A DNA stretch of 64,000 nucleotides from Clostridiales bacterium (GCA_012837425.1 DURE01000004.1:1-64000), one strand, 5' to 3'; shown: positions 17,756 to 27,380, numbered from the stretch's first letter. Notes: a model not told the origin generated them from the sequence alone. Translations and numbers: made by a program.

Positions 17756-18612
17756 GAGCATTTTTAAGACGCAACCTTTTAGTATTCTTCAAAGACAGGG
17801 CCGCGGTTTTCTTCTCGCTGCTCTCGTCGCTGATAATCCTCGGGCTTTACATTCTGTTTTTGGGCAACGTCATCATATCCGACTTTGAAGACAAGATCCC
17901 CAACGCCCACGAGATTATGACCAACTGGATTATGGCGGGGCTGCTTGCCGCCAGCACCGCAACCACCACTCTAGGCGGCCTGGGGGTCATGATAGGCGAC
18001 AAGGCAAAGAAGATAGACCGGGACCTGTACGTCTCGCCGATAAGCCGCAGAAAGCTTGCCCTGGGCTATGTACTCAACGCAATGATTATCGGATACATCC
18101 TGACCTTCATCACCTTTGTATTTGTCGAAATTTATATTGTCCTCTCGGGTGGGTCTCTTATCAGCCTTACAAAACTGCTTGAGGTGATGGCGCTGATATT
18201 GCTCGCCACTGTCTCAAATACCGCAATGGTTTTCTTTATCACCTCGTTTTTCAGCAGCGAAAATGCCTTTGCCACCGTCTCGACGGTAATCGGAACGCTT
18301 ATCGGCTTTCTCACCGGGATTTATATCCCGATAGGCCAGCTCCCCGAGTCGATACAGTGGATAGTCAGGCTTTTCCCGCCCTCATATGCCGCCGTGCTGC
18401 TGCGTCAGGCCTTGATGGCCGACCCGATGGCGGCAGGTATGGCCGACCTGCCGGCCGAGTATGTCGAGGGCTTTAAGGAAGCACTCGGGATTGTGCTGAA
18501 ATTCGGGGAAACCGAAGCCAGTAAAATATTCAGCATCGCCGTCCTGCTTGTCTCGGCGGCAGTCTTCTTCCTTTTGGCGGTGCTCGTGCTTTCAAGAAAG
18601 AAAAAGGAGTAA
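17752..18612 (+). CDS. ABC-2 type exporter permease
   Basis: 286 residues, about six membrane spans, typical of ABC2_membrane (DrrB-like) permeases: first span after MRAFLRRNLLVFFKDRAAVF, then a soluble loop, GLLAASTATTTLGGLGVM, LTFITFVFVEIY, a fifth hydrophobic block with IGTLIGFLTGIYIPIGQLPE, and a last span ending in basic residues. The IYIPIGQLP motif before the final loop is characteristic. It forms the membrane half of the transporter with the ATPase gene it overlaps. Followed by a hairpin terminator shared with the convergent lipoprotein gene. Confidence 0.88.
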   Translation: MRAFLRRNLLVFFKDRAAVFFSLLSSLIILGLYILFLGNVIISDFEDKIPNAHEIMTNWIMAGLLAASTATTTLGGLGVMIGDKAKKIDRDLYVSPISRRKLALGYVLNAMIIGYILTFITFVFVEIYIVLSGGSLISLTKLLEVMALILLATVSNTAMVFFITSFFSSENAFATVSTVIGTLIGFLTGIYIPIGQLPESIQWIVRLFPPSYAAVLLRQALMADPMAAGMADLPAEYVEGFKEALGIVLKFGETEASKIFSIAVLLVSAAVFFLLAVLVLSRKKKE

Positions 18613-18617
18613 GCACG

Positions 18618-18648
18618 AAAAGAGCCGGGCAGGTCTGCCCGGCTCTTT
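18618..18648. terminator. Bidirectional terminator between exporter and MBL-fold lipoprotein gene
   Basis: AAAGAGCCGGGCA, GGTC loop, TGCCCGGCTCTTT. A-rich and T-rich flanks on each side make it active in both directions; it overlaps the stop codon of the - strand gene. Confidence 0.8.
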
Positions 18649-20014
18649 ACTTGGGATTAATCGTCAGGGTAACCGTACCCTCGTCGAAATAATGTGTTCT
18701 GACATTTTTTATAAGATACTGGTTGAAGTCGCTGCCCTTGTACTCCTCAAACCGCGAGGGCGGCACGCACCACAGGCATACCGATGGTGAGGCGTAGGCA
18801 TAAAGGCTTTGGTTGCCGCCGGTCGTGCCGTGATGGGTGGGCTGCAGGTAGTCGCACTTTAGCCACTTGCCGTAGCGGTCGGCCAGCTTCTTGGTGACTG
18901 TCGCTGTGCTGTCCCCGAGGAAGAGTATGCGGTTGCCGACTGTCTCCATCACAAATGACATCGAACTGGCGTTCATGTATTCGAGTTTGTCCATGGACGG
19001 GTAAACATCCTCATGTGTGCCCGTGATGGTAATGCTCACCCCGTCAAAGGTCAGGGTCTGCCCGGTGTGCGGCTTCACCTGCTCGGCGCTACCCCAGACC
19101 GACGGCGAGGCCAGCGCTCGGCGCAGGATGTTGTAATAGCTGTAGTAGTCACTTGTCATTTTCTTGGAGTCGGACGCTGCCATTATTTTGTCGTTTACAA
19201 AGTTGTAGATAACCCTCTTAAGCTCAATCTGGTCATGATACTTCCCGGCAAACTCGGATATAGCGCCGATGTGGTCGGAATGCGGGTGGGTTAGTATCCA
19301 GGCCGCGACCTCGGGCTTCCCGTCGCCGGCCTGCTGCTCCTTGAGAAGCCCGAGTATCTTCTCGGCCTCGCCCTGTCCTCCCCAGCCGCCGTCGATTACT
19401 ATAAAACTGCCGGTGGGCGTGCGGAGTATGTAGGACATCCCGTTTACCTTCGATTCGTAGTTTATGCCTACCTGCGTCAGCAGCACCTCTCCCATGCCGG
19501 TGTTATTATTGTTTATCCGCGGGTCTGCCGTGCTGTCATAGGGCGAGATAATAACGCGCGCGGCCGCCTCTTTCGTGCAGTAGTATGCGTAAATCCGGAC
19601 GGTGTCCTTGACGTAGGTCCAGAAATAGTTTTTGCCAATCTCGGCATAGGACAGCCTAGTATAGCCCTCGACCTCGAGCACCCCGAGGTATTCCGAGAAG
19701 CCGCTCTGGAGCAGCCCCTCTATATACCTCATATAGACACCGTCTCCGCAGTCATAGTCAGATGTCCCGGAGCCGCGGTCAAATTTCGGCAGCATGTCGG
19801 GCGACACCGGCGGTATCTCACGGGGAGCCTCTGTGGTCTCGGCTTCACCGGTCTCTGTGGTCCCGGCCGGCGTGGTTTCTGTGGGATTTGTCCCGGCAGT
19901 CGTCACGGCGGGTGTGGTCTGCTGCATATCCCCGGCGCTATTGCAGCAGACCAGCAAAAGCAGCAGAATCGGCGCTGTGAGCAACAAAAATATAATCTTA
20001 ATCCTGGTTCTCAT
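18647..20014 (-). CDS. Lipoprotein with ComEC/Rec2-like metallo-beta-lactamase domain
   Basis: 455 residues. The N-terminus has a signal with several Leu and a lipobox-like VCC (Cys23 or Cys24), then a Thr/Glu-rich linker of about 50 residues, so the enzyme domain is outside the membrane. The domain has WILTHPHSDHIGAI (metal ligands HxHxDH), an aspartate in FLGDSTATV and a histidine in LQPTHHGTTGG, the order seen in the hydrolase domain of ComEC and its stand-alone relatives. No ComEC membrane part is present, so competence is not implied. It lies 28 bases downstream of a second MBL-fold gene. Substrate may be extracellular phosphodiesters; not certain. Confidence 0.82.
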   Translation of the reverse strand: MRTRIKIIFLLLTAPILLLLLVCCNSAGDMQQTTPAVTTAGTNPTETTPAGTTETGEAETTEAPREIPPVSPDMLPKFDRGSGTSDYDCGDGVYMRYIEGLLQSGFSEYLGVLEVEGYTRLSYAEIGKNYFWTYVKDTVRIYAYYCTKEAAARVIISPYDSTADPRINNNNTGMGEVLLTQVGINYESKVNGMSYILRTPTGSFIVIDGGWGGQGEAEKILGLLKEQQAGDGKPEVAAWILTHPHSDHIGAISEFAGKYHDQIELKRVIYNFVNDKIMAASDSKKMTSDYYSYYNILRRALASPSVWGSAEQVKPHTGQTLTFDGVSITITGTHEDVYPSMDKLEYMNASSMSFVMETVGNRILFLGDSTATVTKKLADRYGKWLKCDYLQPTHHGTTGGNQSLYAYASPSVCLWCVPPSRFEEYKGSDFNQYLIKNVRTHYFDEGTVTLTINPK

Positions 20015-20041
20015 ATCTTGACCTGTTTTCGTTATATTCCG

Positions 20042-20893
20042 TTATATTTGAATTGTCATGCCATCGTATGCGGTGATAAAACCAAGCTCTGCGGCCTCGG
20101 CCTCAAGCTCGGCGTGCGTGCGCCCAAGCAGGTGCCCGATATGGCTTATCACGGCTTTTGTCCCGCTGTCGGCAAGGCCGCACCCGCGCAGCCAGTTGAG
20201 CGTGTCAAGGCAGCGCTCAAGGTCCATGTGACCGGCTGTAATGCAGTTCCCGCGCTCAAGCGTGCAGTCAAGCGACACAAAATCAAGCCGGCCGCCCTTC
20301 TCTGCGAGATACTCCATGGTGTCCTTCGGGAGCAGCCCTGTGTCGTGCGCCCAGAGCAGCCGCCTGCCCCCCTCGGTATCCTCTATGAGGTATATGGCCG
20401 ACTCTACATTTGCGGCGTGGTGCGCGCGCAACGGGGTAACCCGGTACCCGAGCAGACAAAAGGGCTCAAAGTACCTGACAATATGTATCCTTATCTCCAT
20501 CTCGTCGGTGCGGATTCTCTTGCCGGTGGCAAAGGCCTGCTCGCGCGCTTCCTTAACCTGCTTTACCTGTTTTGCCGAGCCCTCGGTGACATAGATATTC
20601 AGCGGTATGTCGGCGCCCTTCGCCCGGCTGAAGAGGTCCTGGTGCAGGAAGTGGTCGAAGTGGCTGTGGGTTATCAGAACATGATGGTATTTCCGCATAT
20701 CCAGCCCGCCATGTAGTGTGTGCAGGAAGGTGTCTACCGGAAAGTCTATAATGAGGTCGTCGTTTATCGCGGCCTGCGAGCGGGTGCGGATGTCCCTGCC
20801 GCGCCTCTGCCTTGCTACCTCACAAACCCGGCAGGAGCAGAATATCTCGGGTACTCCGGCTCCGCCGCCGGTGCCGAAATAGGTGATTTTCAT
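20042..20893 (-). CDS. PhnP-like metallo-beta-lactamase-fold phosphodiesterase
   Basis: 283 residues starting at the ATG at 20893 (MKITYFGTGGGAG); the ORF track starts 32 residues too early. The HxHxDH metal site is HSHFDHFLHQD, with AHDTG supplying an Asp/His and SHIGHLLGRTHAEL the last ligands. Cysteines in CSCRVCEVARQR near residues 17-22 match the extra zinc site of PhnP-type enzymes, which hydrolyse cyclic phosphodiesters such as 5-phosphoribosyl 1,2-cyclic phosphate. No phn genes are nearby, so that substrate is only a suggestion. Co-transcribed with the lipoprotein MBL gene behind a clear promoter. Confidence 0.85.
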   Translation of the reverse strand: MKITYFGTGGGAGVPEIFCSCRVCEVARQRRGRDIRTRSQAAINDDLIIDFPVDTFLHTLHGGLDMRKYHHVLITHSHFDHFLHQDLFSRAKGADIPLNIYVTEGSAKQVKQVKEAREQAFATGKRIRTDEMEIRIHIVRYFEPFCLLGYRVTPLRAHHAANVESAIYLIEDTEGGRRLLWAHDTGLLPKDTMEYLAEKGGRLDFVSLDCTLERGNCITAGHMDLERCLDTLNWLRGCGLADSGTKAVISHIGHLLGRTHAELEAEAAELGFITAYDGMTIQI

Positions 20894-20960
20894 TTTTGGC
20901 CTCTTTTCTTTATGCTGATTTTCGGCCGCTGTCGCGCCTTTTTGCCGAATATTCTGAATA

Positions 20961-20989
20961 ATAATATCACACCAAGGGGCATAAGTCAA
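20961..20989 (-). promoter_or_regulatory. Promoter of the two MBL-fold genes
   Basis: On the - strand TTGACT, 17 bases, TATTAT; start near 20954, about 60 bases before the ATG. Confidence 0.7.
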
Positions 20990-21036
20990 CCGGCATTTGT
21001 CCTATGTTTGAAATCGCGCCGCCATAAAAAGTTACT

Positions 21037-21058
21037 CGGGGTGCGGGGGCAGCGCCCG
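21037..21058. repeat. GC-rich hairpin repeat unit (CGGGGTGCGGGG family)
   Basis: CGGGGTGCGGGGGCAGCGCCCG, the closest relative of the unit at 9020, preceded by a similar AAAAAGT stretch and followed by a terminator hairpin of a - strand gene. Confidence 0.65.
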
Positions 21059-21072
21059 CTGCGCTTCCCATA

Positions 21073-21111
21073 AACCCAAAGCGGTCTGCCGCCGGCAGAC
21101 CGCTTTGGGTT
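21073..21111 (-). terminator. Perfect 19-bp hairpin after rubredoxin gene
   Basis: AACCCAAAGCGGTCTGCCG mirrored exactly around a single base, beginning 26 bases beyond the rubredoxin stop. Weak U tract. Confidence 0.65.
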
Positions 21112-21136
21112 CTTATATTCCTGTCAGACCTGACCC

Positions 21137-21319
21137 TCAGGACTCTTCTTCATCCTCGTCGGAATCCACGGGTTCAAAGTCCTCCTTCGACGCGCCGCAG
21201 AGCGGACAGACCCAGTCGGCCGGCAGCTCGTCGAACTCGGTTCCCTCGGCAATGCCGCTGTCGGGGTCACCGTATTTGGGGTCGTATTCATAACCGCATA
21301 AAACACATACGTATATCAT
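21137..21319 (-). CDS. Rubredoxin
   Basis: Small iron protein (60 aa) that carries single electrons in the cytoplasm, in anaerobes often to rubrerythrin or superoxide reductase. The iron is held by two CxxC-G pairs: [10 protein letters not shown] (Cys5, Cys8) and [11 protein letters not shown] (Cys38, Cys41). The true start is the ATG at 21319 (GGGAGG ribosome site), far inside the 141-residue ORF in the track. It ends in an acidic tail (DSDEDEEES) longer than usual. It has its own promoter and terminator, so it is a one-gene unit; no redox partner gene is adjacent. Confidence 0.95.
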   Translation of the reverse strand: MIYVCVLCGYEYDPKYGDPDSGIAEGTEFDELPADWVCPLCGASKEDFEPVDSDEDEEES

Positions 21320-21349
21320 ACCGATAGCCTCCCGGAGACTTTTTTTAAT

Positions 21350-21378
21350 ATAATAGTCTGACTTTTTGATTTTGTCAA
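21350..21378 (-). promoter_or_regulatory. Rubredoxin promoter
   Basis: On the - strand TTGACA, 17 bases, TATTAT; start near 21343, a leader of about 24 bases. Confidence 0.75.
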
Positions 21379-21441
21379 CCCGGTTGTTGCAGCTGCTGAA
21401 ACATTCGTGTGACATAGAGAGGCATTTTTTTATTTTCTTCG

Positions 21442-22560
21442 TCAGTACAAAAGATATTCCGACGCGCGAACCCAGAATTTTTTGGCCTGCGACCTGCTCA
21501 TGGCGCGATATAATCCGACATCGCACCCGCCGAGCAGAAAATCGGTGCCGAACCTCTTGCACAGTCCCTCCTCCCGACAGGTAAATTCGGGGTACCGCCT
21601 CATGTGCCGGAAAACAGAGAGCGCGGCCAGCACCGGGTCGTAGGCATCCCGGTCGGTGATGTGCAGTTCCACCCCACCGCAGACCTGCCCTGTGTGCTTG
21701 CCGAACTGCGGGGTAAAGTGCACCCGGCGGAAGACTACACCATCAAGCTCATATGAGCGCAGCTCATCAAGCAGCAGCGACGGGTTGACAAAGGGGGCGC
21801 CGACCATATCAAACGGCCGGGTGGTTCCGCGCCCCTCGGAGATATTGGTCGCCTCGAAAATGCAAGTGCCGGTATAGTTTATCGCCGCGTTTACCGACGG
21901 AATGTTGGGGGAGGGATTAACCCAGAGCAGGTCGGTCAGGTCGGCATACAGCTCTCTTTGCCAGCCCTCGCAGGGGATAACATGCAGCTCGCAGCCTACC
22001 TTTTTCTCCCCGTTTATATACCGGGCAAACTCGCCGACCGTCAGCCCGTAGCGGGTGGGAATCGAATACCGGCCTATCGACGAGGAGTATTTTTCCTCGT
22101 CGAGTAAAAGTCCCTGCACCATGCCGCCCGAGATGGGGTTTATCCGGTCGAGGACAATCAGCGGTATGCCGAGCCCGGCACAGCGGTGCATGAGGTCGGT
22201 CAGGTTGTATAGATATGTATAAAACCGGGCGCCGACGTCCTGTATGTCGTACACCGCGATATCGGCGCCGGAGAGCGCCGTTTCGAGCGCCTCACCCCCA
22301 CCGGCACGCAGGTTGTACACCGGTGTACCGGTGTACATGTCACGGGTCTCGCTCCCCCAGCCGCCGTCCTGAAGGTTTGAAGAGATTCCGTGCTCGGGGG
22401 CCATTAGCGCCACAAGGTTGTATTTTTGCCAAATTTTTATATAGGTCGGCACCCCGGATTTGTCAACTCCCGAGGCGCTTGTCAGCATTGCTATCCGGCG
22501 GCCGCGAAGAAGCCGGTCTGCCGTCCCGAGCCTGTCGGCTCCGTTCAGTACCCTAACCAT
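21442..22560 (-). CDS. DUF1343 / NamZ-like exo-beta-N-acetylmuramidase (GH171 type)
   Basis: 372 residues from the ATG at 22560 (AGGAGGT ribosome site); the ORF-track start 26 residues earlier is rejected. Typical DUF1343 segments are present: [76 protein letters not shown] and [19 protein letters not shown]. NamZ of Bacillus removes terminal N-acetylmuramic acid from peptidoglycan fragments for recycling. No signal peptide is seen, so this copy is predicted cytoplasmic or released another way. It is divergent from the SpoVB-like flippase, which also concerns the cell envelope. Confidence 0.86.
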   Translation of the reverse strand: MVRVLNGADRLGTADRLLRGRRIAMLTSASGVDKSGVPTYIKIWQKYNLVALMAPEHGISSNLQDGGWGSETRDMYTGTPVYNLRAGGGEALETALSGADIAVYDIQDVGARFYTYLYNLTDLMHRCAGLGIPLIVLDRINPISGGMVQGLLLDEEKYSSSIGRYSIPTRYGLTVGEFARYINGEKKVGCELHVIPCEGWQRELYADLTDLLWVNPSPNIPSVNAAINYTGTCIFEATNISEGRGTTRPFDMVGAPFVNPSLLLDELRSYELDGVVFRRVHFTPQFGKHTGQVCGGVELHITDRDAYDPVLAALSVFRHMRRYPEFTCREEGLCKRFGTDFLLGGCDVGLYRAMSRSQAKKFWVRASEYLLY

Positions 22561-22672
22561 CAGTACCTCCTGCCATATCCTGAATTCATGTCCGCCAGCG
22601 TCGCCGCCCGGCCGGTCTAACTTGCCCCGCGCGAGCATAAAATTTCATATCAGACAAACGTCGCGGGGAAAA

Positions 22673-24211
22673 ATGAGAAAATCAAAAGCCTTTTTATATA
22701 ACGCCCTCTTGCTGGTCGCCGTCTCGCTTATTATGCGGACGGTCGGCATTTATTTCAATGTCTATATTTCAAATAAAATCGGCGCGGTGGCAATGGGGGT
22801 GTTTTCGCTTGTCAGCGGGATATACGGATTCGGAATAACACTTGCCACCTCGGGGGTGAACCTTGCGGTCACAAGACTGGTCTCCGAGGCGCTCGGCCGC
22901 GAGCAGCCAGGCGAAATAAGGCGCATTATGACAAGGTGCGTCCTTTATGCGGCAGGCTTTGGCCTGCTTGCTGCGGTGCTGCTGCTCTCGCTCGCCGAGA
23001 CAATAGCCTTCAGGTGGCTTGACGACCTGCGCACAACCCGCCCGCTAAGGCTGCTGGCCTTGGCACTGCCGCTGATTTCGGTCACATCGGCGCTAAACGG
23101 CTATTTCACGGCGATAAGGAAGGTATACAAAAACGCGATAACAGTCTTTGTCGAGCAGTGCATACGCATATTCTGCACTGTTCTTCTCCTCGGCTCGCTG
23201 CTGCCCTCGGGCGTGGAATACTCCTGCATAGCGCTTGCCGGCGGAGCGGTTTTGGCAGAGCTCTCGTCGCTTATCATTATGTCGGTGCTCTATCTGCTCG
23301 ACCCCGGCAGAAAGAGACGGGAGAGGCCAAGCGAAAAGAGGTATATCGGGAAAATTCTCGGCATCACCCTTCCGGTTGCCTTCAGCTCATATGTCAGGTC
23401 GGGACTGCTCTCGGTCGAGCACTCGCTCATACCCTCGGGGCTGAAGAAATACGGCGCCTCCTCCGAGACCTCGCTTGCCATATACGGCACCCTCTCGAGC
23501 ATGGTCTTCCCTGTAGTGCTCTTCCCGGCGGTTTTTATGACCTCGTTTTCGGGGCTGCTGGTACCCGAGCTTGCCGAGTCGCGCGCGCGGGGCAACAAGG
23601 CGCGCATTGGCCGGATAGTGTCGCGGATTATGCGGCTGACCCTGCTGTTTTCTGTCGGGGTCGGCGGAATAATGCTCTGCTATGCCCGGGAGCTTGGCGC
23701 CGTGCTCTACAAAAATTCGGCCTATGCCGGCACCTATATCAGCCTTCTGGCGCCGCTTGTCCCGGTCATGTATCTTGACAGCATGACCGACGTTATGCTC
23801 AAAGGGCTCGGGCAGCAGTTTTATTCGATGACGGTAAATATCGCCGACGCGCTGCTCTCTGTGCTCCTGGTCTGGCTCTGGCTGCCGGTTCGGGGAATCA
23901 ACGCATACATCGCAATAATATATATCGCCGAGCTGGTAAACACCTCGCTGAGCATCGCCCGGCTGCTTGCAATCAGCCATGTCAGGCCAGATTTCATCAA
24001 CTGGATAATCAAACCCACGGCGGCGGTGATAGGCGCGGTAAGCCTCGCCCGGCTGATTTTCAGGCCTCAGGCTCTATACACAAAGGCGGCGCTGGCCTAT
24101 GCCGTAGTTGTCACCGGACTGCTCTATATCCTTTTGCTCTCGGGCCTTTTCGTGCTCGGGAAGGAGGATCTCAACACCCTGCGGCGGCTTTTCGGCAAGC
24201 CGGGAGCCTGA
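22673..24211 (+). CDS. SpoVB/MurJ-like oligosaccharide flippase (MOP superfamily)
   Basis: 512 residues, about 14 membrane spans, from the ATG at 22673 (GGGG ribosome site); the 583-residue ORF in the track has a false N-terminus. The start RKSKAFLYNALLLVAVSLIMRTVGIYFNVYISNKIGA and GVFSLVSGIYGFGITLATSGVN are characteristic of stage V sporulation protein B-like lipid-linked oligosaccharide flippases. These move lipid-attached cell wall or polysaccharide precursors across the membrane. Not in a polysaccharide cluster here, so a role in sporulation cortex or wall precursor flipping is possible but unproven. Followed by a clear terminator. Confidence 0.85.
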   Translation: MRKSKAFLYNALLLVAVSLIMRTVGIYFNVYISNKIGAVAMGVFSLVSGIYGFGITLATSGVNLAVTRLVSEALGREQPGEIRRIMTRCVLYAAGFGLLAAVLLLSLAETIAFRWLDDLRTTRPLRLLALALPLISVTSALNGYFTAIRKVYKNAITVFVEQCIRIFCTVLLLGSLLPSGVEYSCIALAGGAVLAELSSLIIMSVLYLLDPGRKRRERPSEKRYIGKILGITLPVAFSSYVRSGLLSVEHSLIPSGLKKYGASSETSLAIYGTLSSMVFPVVLFPAVFMTSFSGLLVPELAESRARGNKARIGRIVSRIMRLTLLFSVGVGGIMLCYARELGAVLYKNSAYAGTYISLLAPLVPVMYLDSMTDVMLKGLGQQFYSMTVNIADALLSVLLVWLWLPVRGINAYIAIIYIAELVNTSLSIARLLAISHVRPDFINWIIKPTAAVIGAVSLARLIFRPQALYTKAALAYAVVVTGLLYILLLSGLFVLGKEDLNTLRRLFGKPGA

Positions 24212-24245
24212 AAAGCGGGAGGCCTTAGCCGCCCGCTTTTTTTGT
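24212..24245 (+). terminator. Terminator after SpoVB-like gene
   Basis: AAAGCGGG ... CCCGCTTT stem, starting right at the stop codon, followed by TTTTTTTG. Also faces the convergent ABC gene. Confidence 0.82.
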
Positions 24246-24256
24246 TCTTCCGGCAC

Positions 24257-24964
24257 TTATCTGTCCTCGGGCAGGACCCTCCATGGGGCGATAATCCCGT
24301 TGTCCATTCTGAAAACCCTATCGGCCATCCTGGCTATTGCCATGTCGTGGGTCACCACAATAAGCGTCTGGCCGAGCAGTTCCTTGGTCTCAAGCAAAAG
24401 GCGGAGCACCTCGTCGGCGTTCTTTTGGTCAAGGTTGCCGGTGGGCTCGTCGGCAAAAACTATGAGCGGCAGGTTTATCAGTGCGCGGGCTATCGCCACC
24501 CGCTGCTGCTGGCCGCCCGACAGCTCGCTCGGCAGGTGGTGCAGCCGGTCTGCAATATCGAGCGCGGCTATGAGCTTTCTTAAGTTCTGCTCATACGAAT
24601 ACTCGGGCTTGTTGCACATCAGGGTGGGCAAAAGGATGTTTTCAAGCGCCGTGAACTGGGGGATCAGGTTGTGGTTCTGAAAAATCATGCCTATGTACTT
24701 GCCCCTGAATTCTCCGAGCTCGTCGGGTGACATTCTAGTTATCTCGTTGCCCCGGATTTTAATAGTACCCGAGTTGGGCCGGTCAAGCCCGGCGCAGAGG
24801 TGGAGCAGGGTGCTCTTACCCGAGCCCGACGGCCCGATTATGGCGACAAACTCGCCCTCAAACACCCGCAAGGTCGCCCGGTTGACCGCCGTCACCACCA
24901 GGTCGTACTGGCGATACTGGCGAATCAGGTTTTCTGTTTCAAGTATTACTCTTCTCTCTTCCAT
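24257..24964 (-). CDS. MacB/LolD-type ABC transporter ATPase
   Basis: 235 residues from the ATG at 24964, which shares one base with the stop of the FtsX-type permease gene (TAATG); ribosome site AAGGAGCGG. Motifs: Walker A GPSGSGKSTLL, Q-loop IFQNHNL, signature LSGGQQQRVAIARAL, Walker B IVFADEPTGNLD with the D-loop, and VVTHD. The ADEPTGNLD form is typical of the MacB/LolD/FtsE class that works with FtsX-fold permeases. Together with the upstream gene it forms a mechanotransmission-type ABC system rather than an ordinary importer. Cargo unknown. Confidence 0.93.
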   Translation of the reverse strand: MEERRVILETENLIRQYRQYDLVVTAVNRATLRVFEGEFVAIIGPSGSGKSTLLHLCAGLDRPNSGTIKIRGNEITRMSPDELGEFRGKYIGMIFQNHNLIPQFTALENILLPTLMCNKPEYSYEQNLRKLIAALDIADRLHHLPSELSGGQQQRVAIARALINLPLIVFADEPTGNLDQKNADEVLRLLLETKELLGQTLIVVTHDMAIARMADRVFRMDNGIIAPWRVLPEDR

Positions 24965-27342
24965 TACCGCTCCTTGAGTCCCGACAAAATTCCTAAGTCC
25001 CCGTCTGCCCGGCGCCCCCTGCCGGCCCTGTAGGGAATATACGACGACAAAAACCCGCATGCGGCCGACACCGCAAGGCTGACAAGCAGCGCCGGCACCG
25101 ACAGGTAAAACACATATCTCACCCCGCCGGCAAAGCCGAGCGAGGGCAACCACTCGCTCATGAGCTTAAACACGATAAAGCTTGCGATATAGCTCAGTAT
25201 GACGGTCACAACCATGGCAAGCGCCGATATTGCCAGCCCCGCGAATATATGCAGCCTCTCAAGCTGCCGCTCGCCGGCGCCGAACATTCGCAAGAGATTC
25301 ATTTCCTTTCCCCGCTTCTGGTAGAAAAGTATCTGGGAGAAGAACCAGACCACCGGCGAGAGCAGGAGCAGCAGCACCGAAATTAAAAGAATCACGGTGT
25401 ATGACTGCCGCTGATTCATCAGTTCGGAATGGAGCGCCGCATAATTCTCGCCGACCTCAAAATCAATGCTGTAGAACCCCAACTCCTTAATGAGGTTGCC
25501 CTTTATTTGGTTGATTATGTCGCCGGCCTCGCGCGGGCTTGTTCCGGCATCAAGAAAGACACTTATTGTCTTGTTCATTTCGATAAACCCGGTGAATCTG
25601 TAATACTCGTCGTAGTTCATTCCGACAACAAATCTGCCGGAGGCCTCGCCGCCGTGTATTACCGCAGCCACCTCGTATTCGAGATAGTCAAAACCGTAAT
25701 AGAGAAGCTGGTCTCGCAGGGCTTCGACCTCGCTTACGTAGGTTTTGTCAAGCTTCTCTTTTTTGTACAAAAGCTGCGCGGCATAAATTTTGTCCCCGGG
25801 CCTAAACTCAAACCGCTTTGTGTTGTATATCGAATCGCTGATTATTATCTTCCTGCTGTCATGGAGCACAGCGTAGGGGTCGCCCTCTACCTCGTAGAGA
25901 GAGCAGACCGTGTCAATATAATGCCGGTCAAATGCCCGGTATTCAAAGCTATTGGTGGCATAAGGGTAGCCCTCGACATTGCTGCAGTTCACCGTGTATC
26001 CCGACCCGCCGTCAAGGTTTTCGCGGCGCATGAGAATGTGCGATATAACGCCGGTCGCCGGGATTGTATTGAGCCAGATTGAGTGGCTGACCCCCGGCAC
26101 CGACTCAATGCAGTCAAGTGCCACCTCGTCCATCAAGTCAACCACGTCGGCAATGCCGAAGCTCGGGTCGGGGCCGTAAAACTCGACGTCCCAGAAATCG
26201 ACGGTTATATCAGCCTCCGGCCCCGAGGTCATCACGGCGGTTTTGTTCATACGGCCGATGTACACCCCGCAGATAAAGAGGGTGGTAAATATTATCGCGG
26301 TGACAAGGGTTGCGGCAAAATACCTGCGGAAGCGCCATATCCCGTACAACTCGTAATGATATGGAAAGGTCTTGTTGAAAATCCTGAAGGAGCGGCGGGG
26401 CGAGCTGACCAGGTTTGAGTTGTCCTGCGCCGCAACCAGCGACACCGGCGTCATTCCGGAGAGCCGCTTCATGGGGGCGCGAACCGCGATATAAACCGTG
26501 ATAAAGTTGAGTAGTATCATCGCCAGAACAATCCGCACCGACATGTGTACCCTCTGCCCGACCCTTGCATACATAAGCGAGACCGTCAGCCAGGACGCCC
26601 CGAGCGAGGCCAGGGCGGTGGTCGCCGAGATGACCATCATCTCCCACTTGGCACTTGAAAACAGCTTTTTAAACCCGGCCCCGCAGGTCATGTAAATTCC
26701 GTAAAGAAACTTGAAATGGTTGATCCTGATGTTGTAGAGCGACATCAAAAGAACGACCGACAGCACGGTAAGCAGCACTCCCAAAAGGATTGCCCACCTG
26801 ATGTCGGTATGGAGGAAATCTTGCCTGTATGTATATAGCGGCGTGGTTTGAATCAGCACATTCCCGCTGCCGACGCCGGCATTATCGATATAATAATCGG
26901 CGAAATCCTTCGGTGTCGCCCCGTCCTTGAGCGTTACCTTGAGCCGGTAATACTTGTTGAATTCGTCGGGCGGCTCAAAGCGGTATTCCTCAAAATTGCG
27001 CCCGTCAAGAAAGGAATTCAGGTAAAGCCGGTTTTCGATAACCGCCCGCTCCGAGGCATCTATTCCGTCTATGACTATGTGGTAATCATAAAGCGACTTA
27101 ATGGTATTCGTTTCGTTTACAATGTTCGTGTAGGTTGTAAAACAGAGAATCCAGAAGAGCGACTGGATGACAAAGAGCGCCACAAAAAAGCTCAGGTACT
27201 CGGTGAAGTTAAAGAAGACTGTTTTAATTGAGTTGCGCGCGCTTCGCCTGCCCAGGCCCTTGCCCCACTCGTTTTTGGGGTTTACCCTGTATAGCGACGC
27301 ATCCGGACTCTTTTCCGGAACTGTGGCCCTCTCTTTTCCCAA
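24964..27342 (-). CDS. FtsX-family ABC permease (792 aa)
   Basis: Starts with TTG at 27342, supported by AAGGAG eight bases before it. First span near residues 50-75 (SFFVALFVIQSLFWILCF), then a ~100-residue extracellular domain and three spans (about 175-290), the first FtsX repeat. A fourth region begins FAATLVTAIIFTTLFICGVYIGRM, followed by a large extracellular domain of ~270 residues, and a last FtsX repeat (TVILLISVLLLLLSP, then LAISALAMVVTVILSYIA and a final span). This two-repeat layout resembles the BceB/antimicrobial-peptide and lipoprotein-type permeases. Partner of the ATPase gene it overlaps. No two-component system is adjacent, so a Bce-type resistance role is only one option. 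Confidence 0.86.
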   Translation of the reverse strand: MGKERATVPEKSPDASLYRVNPKNEWGKGLGRRSARNSIKTVFFNFTEYLSFFVALFVIQSLFWILCFTTYTNIVNETNTIKSLYDYHIVIDGIDASERAVIENRLYLNSFLDGRNFEEYRFEPPDEFNKYYRLKVTLKDGATPKDFADYYIDNAGVGSGNVLIQTTPLYTYRQDFLHTDIRWAILLGVLLTVLSVVLLMSLYNIRINHFKFLYGIYMTCGAGFKKLFSSAKWEMMVISATTALASLGASWLTVSLMYARVGQRVHMSVRIVLAMILLNFITVYIAVRAPMKRLSGMTPVSLVAAQDNSNLVSSPRRSFRIFNKTFPYHYELYGIWRFRRYFAATLVTAIIFTTLFICGVYIGRMNKTAVMTSGPEADITVDFWDVEFYGPDPSFGIADVVDLMDEVALDCIESVPGVSHSIWLNTIPATGVISHILMRRENLDGGSGYTVNCSNVEGYPYATNSFEYRAFDRHYIDTVCSLYEVEGDPYAVLHDSRKIIISDSIYNTKRFEFRPGDKIYAAQLLYKKEKLDKTYVSEVEALRDQLLYYGFDYLEYEVAAVIHGGEASGRFVVGMNYDEYYRFTGFIEMNKTISVFLDAGTSPREAGDIINQIKGNLIKELGFYSIDFEVGENYAALHSELMNQRQSYTVILLISVLLLLLSPVVWFFSQILFYQKRGKEMNLLRMFGAGERQLERLHIFAGLAISALAMVVTVILSYIASFIVFKLMSEWLPSLGFAGGVRYVFYLSVPALLVSLAVSAACGFLSSYIPYRAGRGRRADGDLGILSGLKER

Positions 27343-27380
27343 AGACGAAAACTCCTTTACACAGAATTAAGCAAGCAAAC

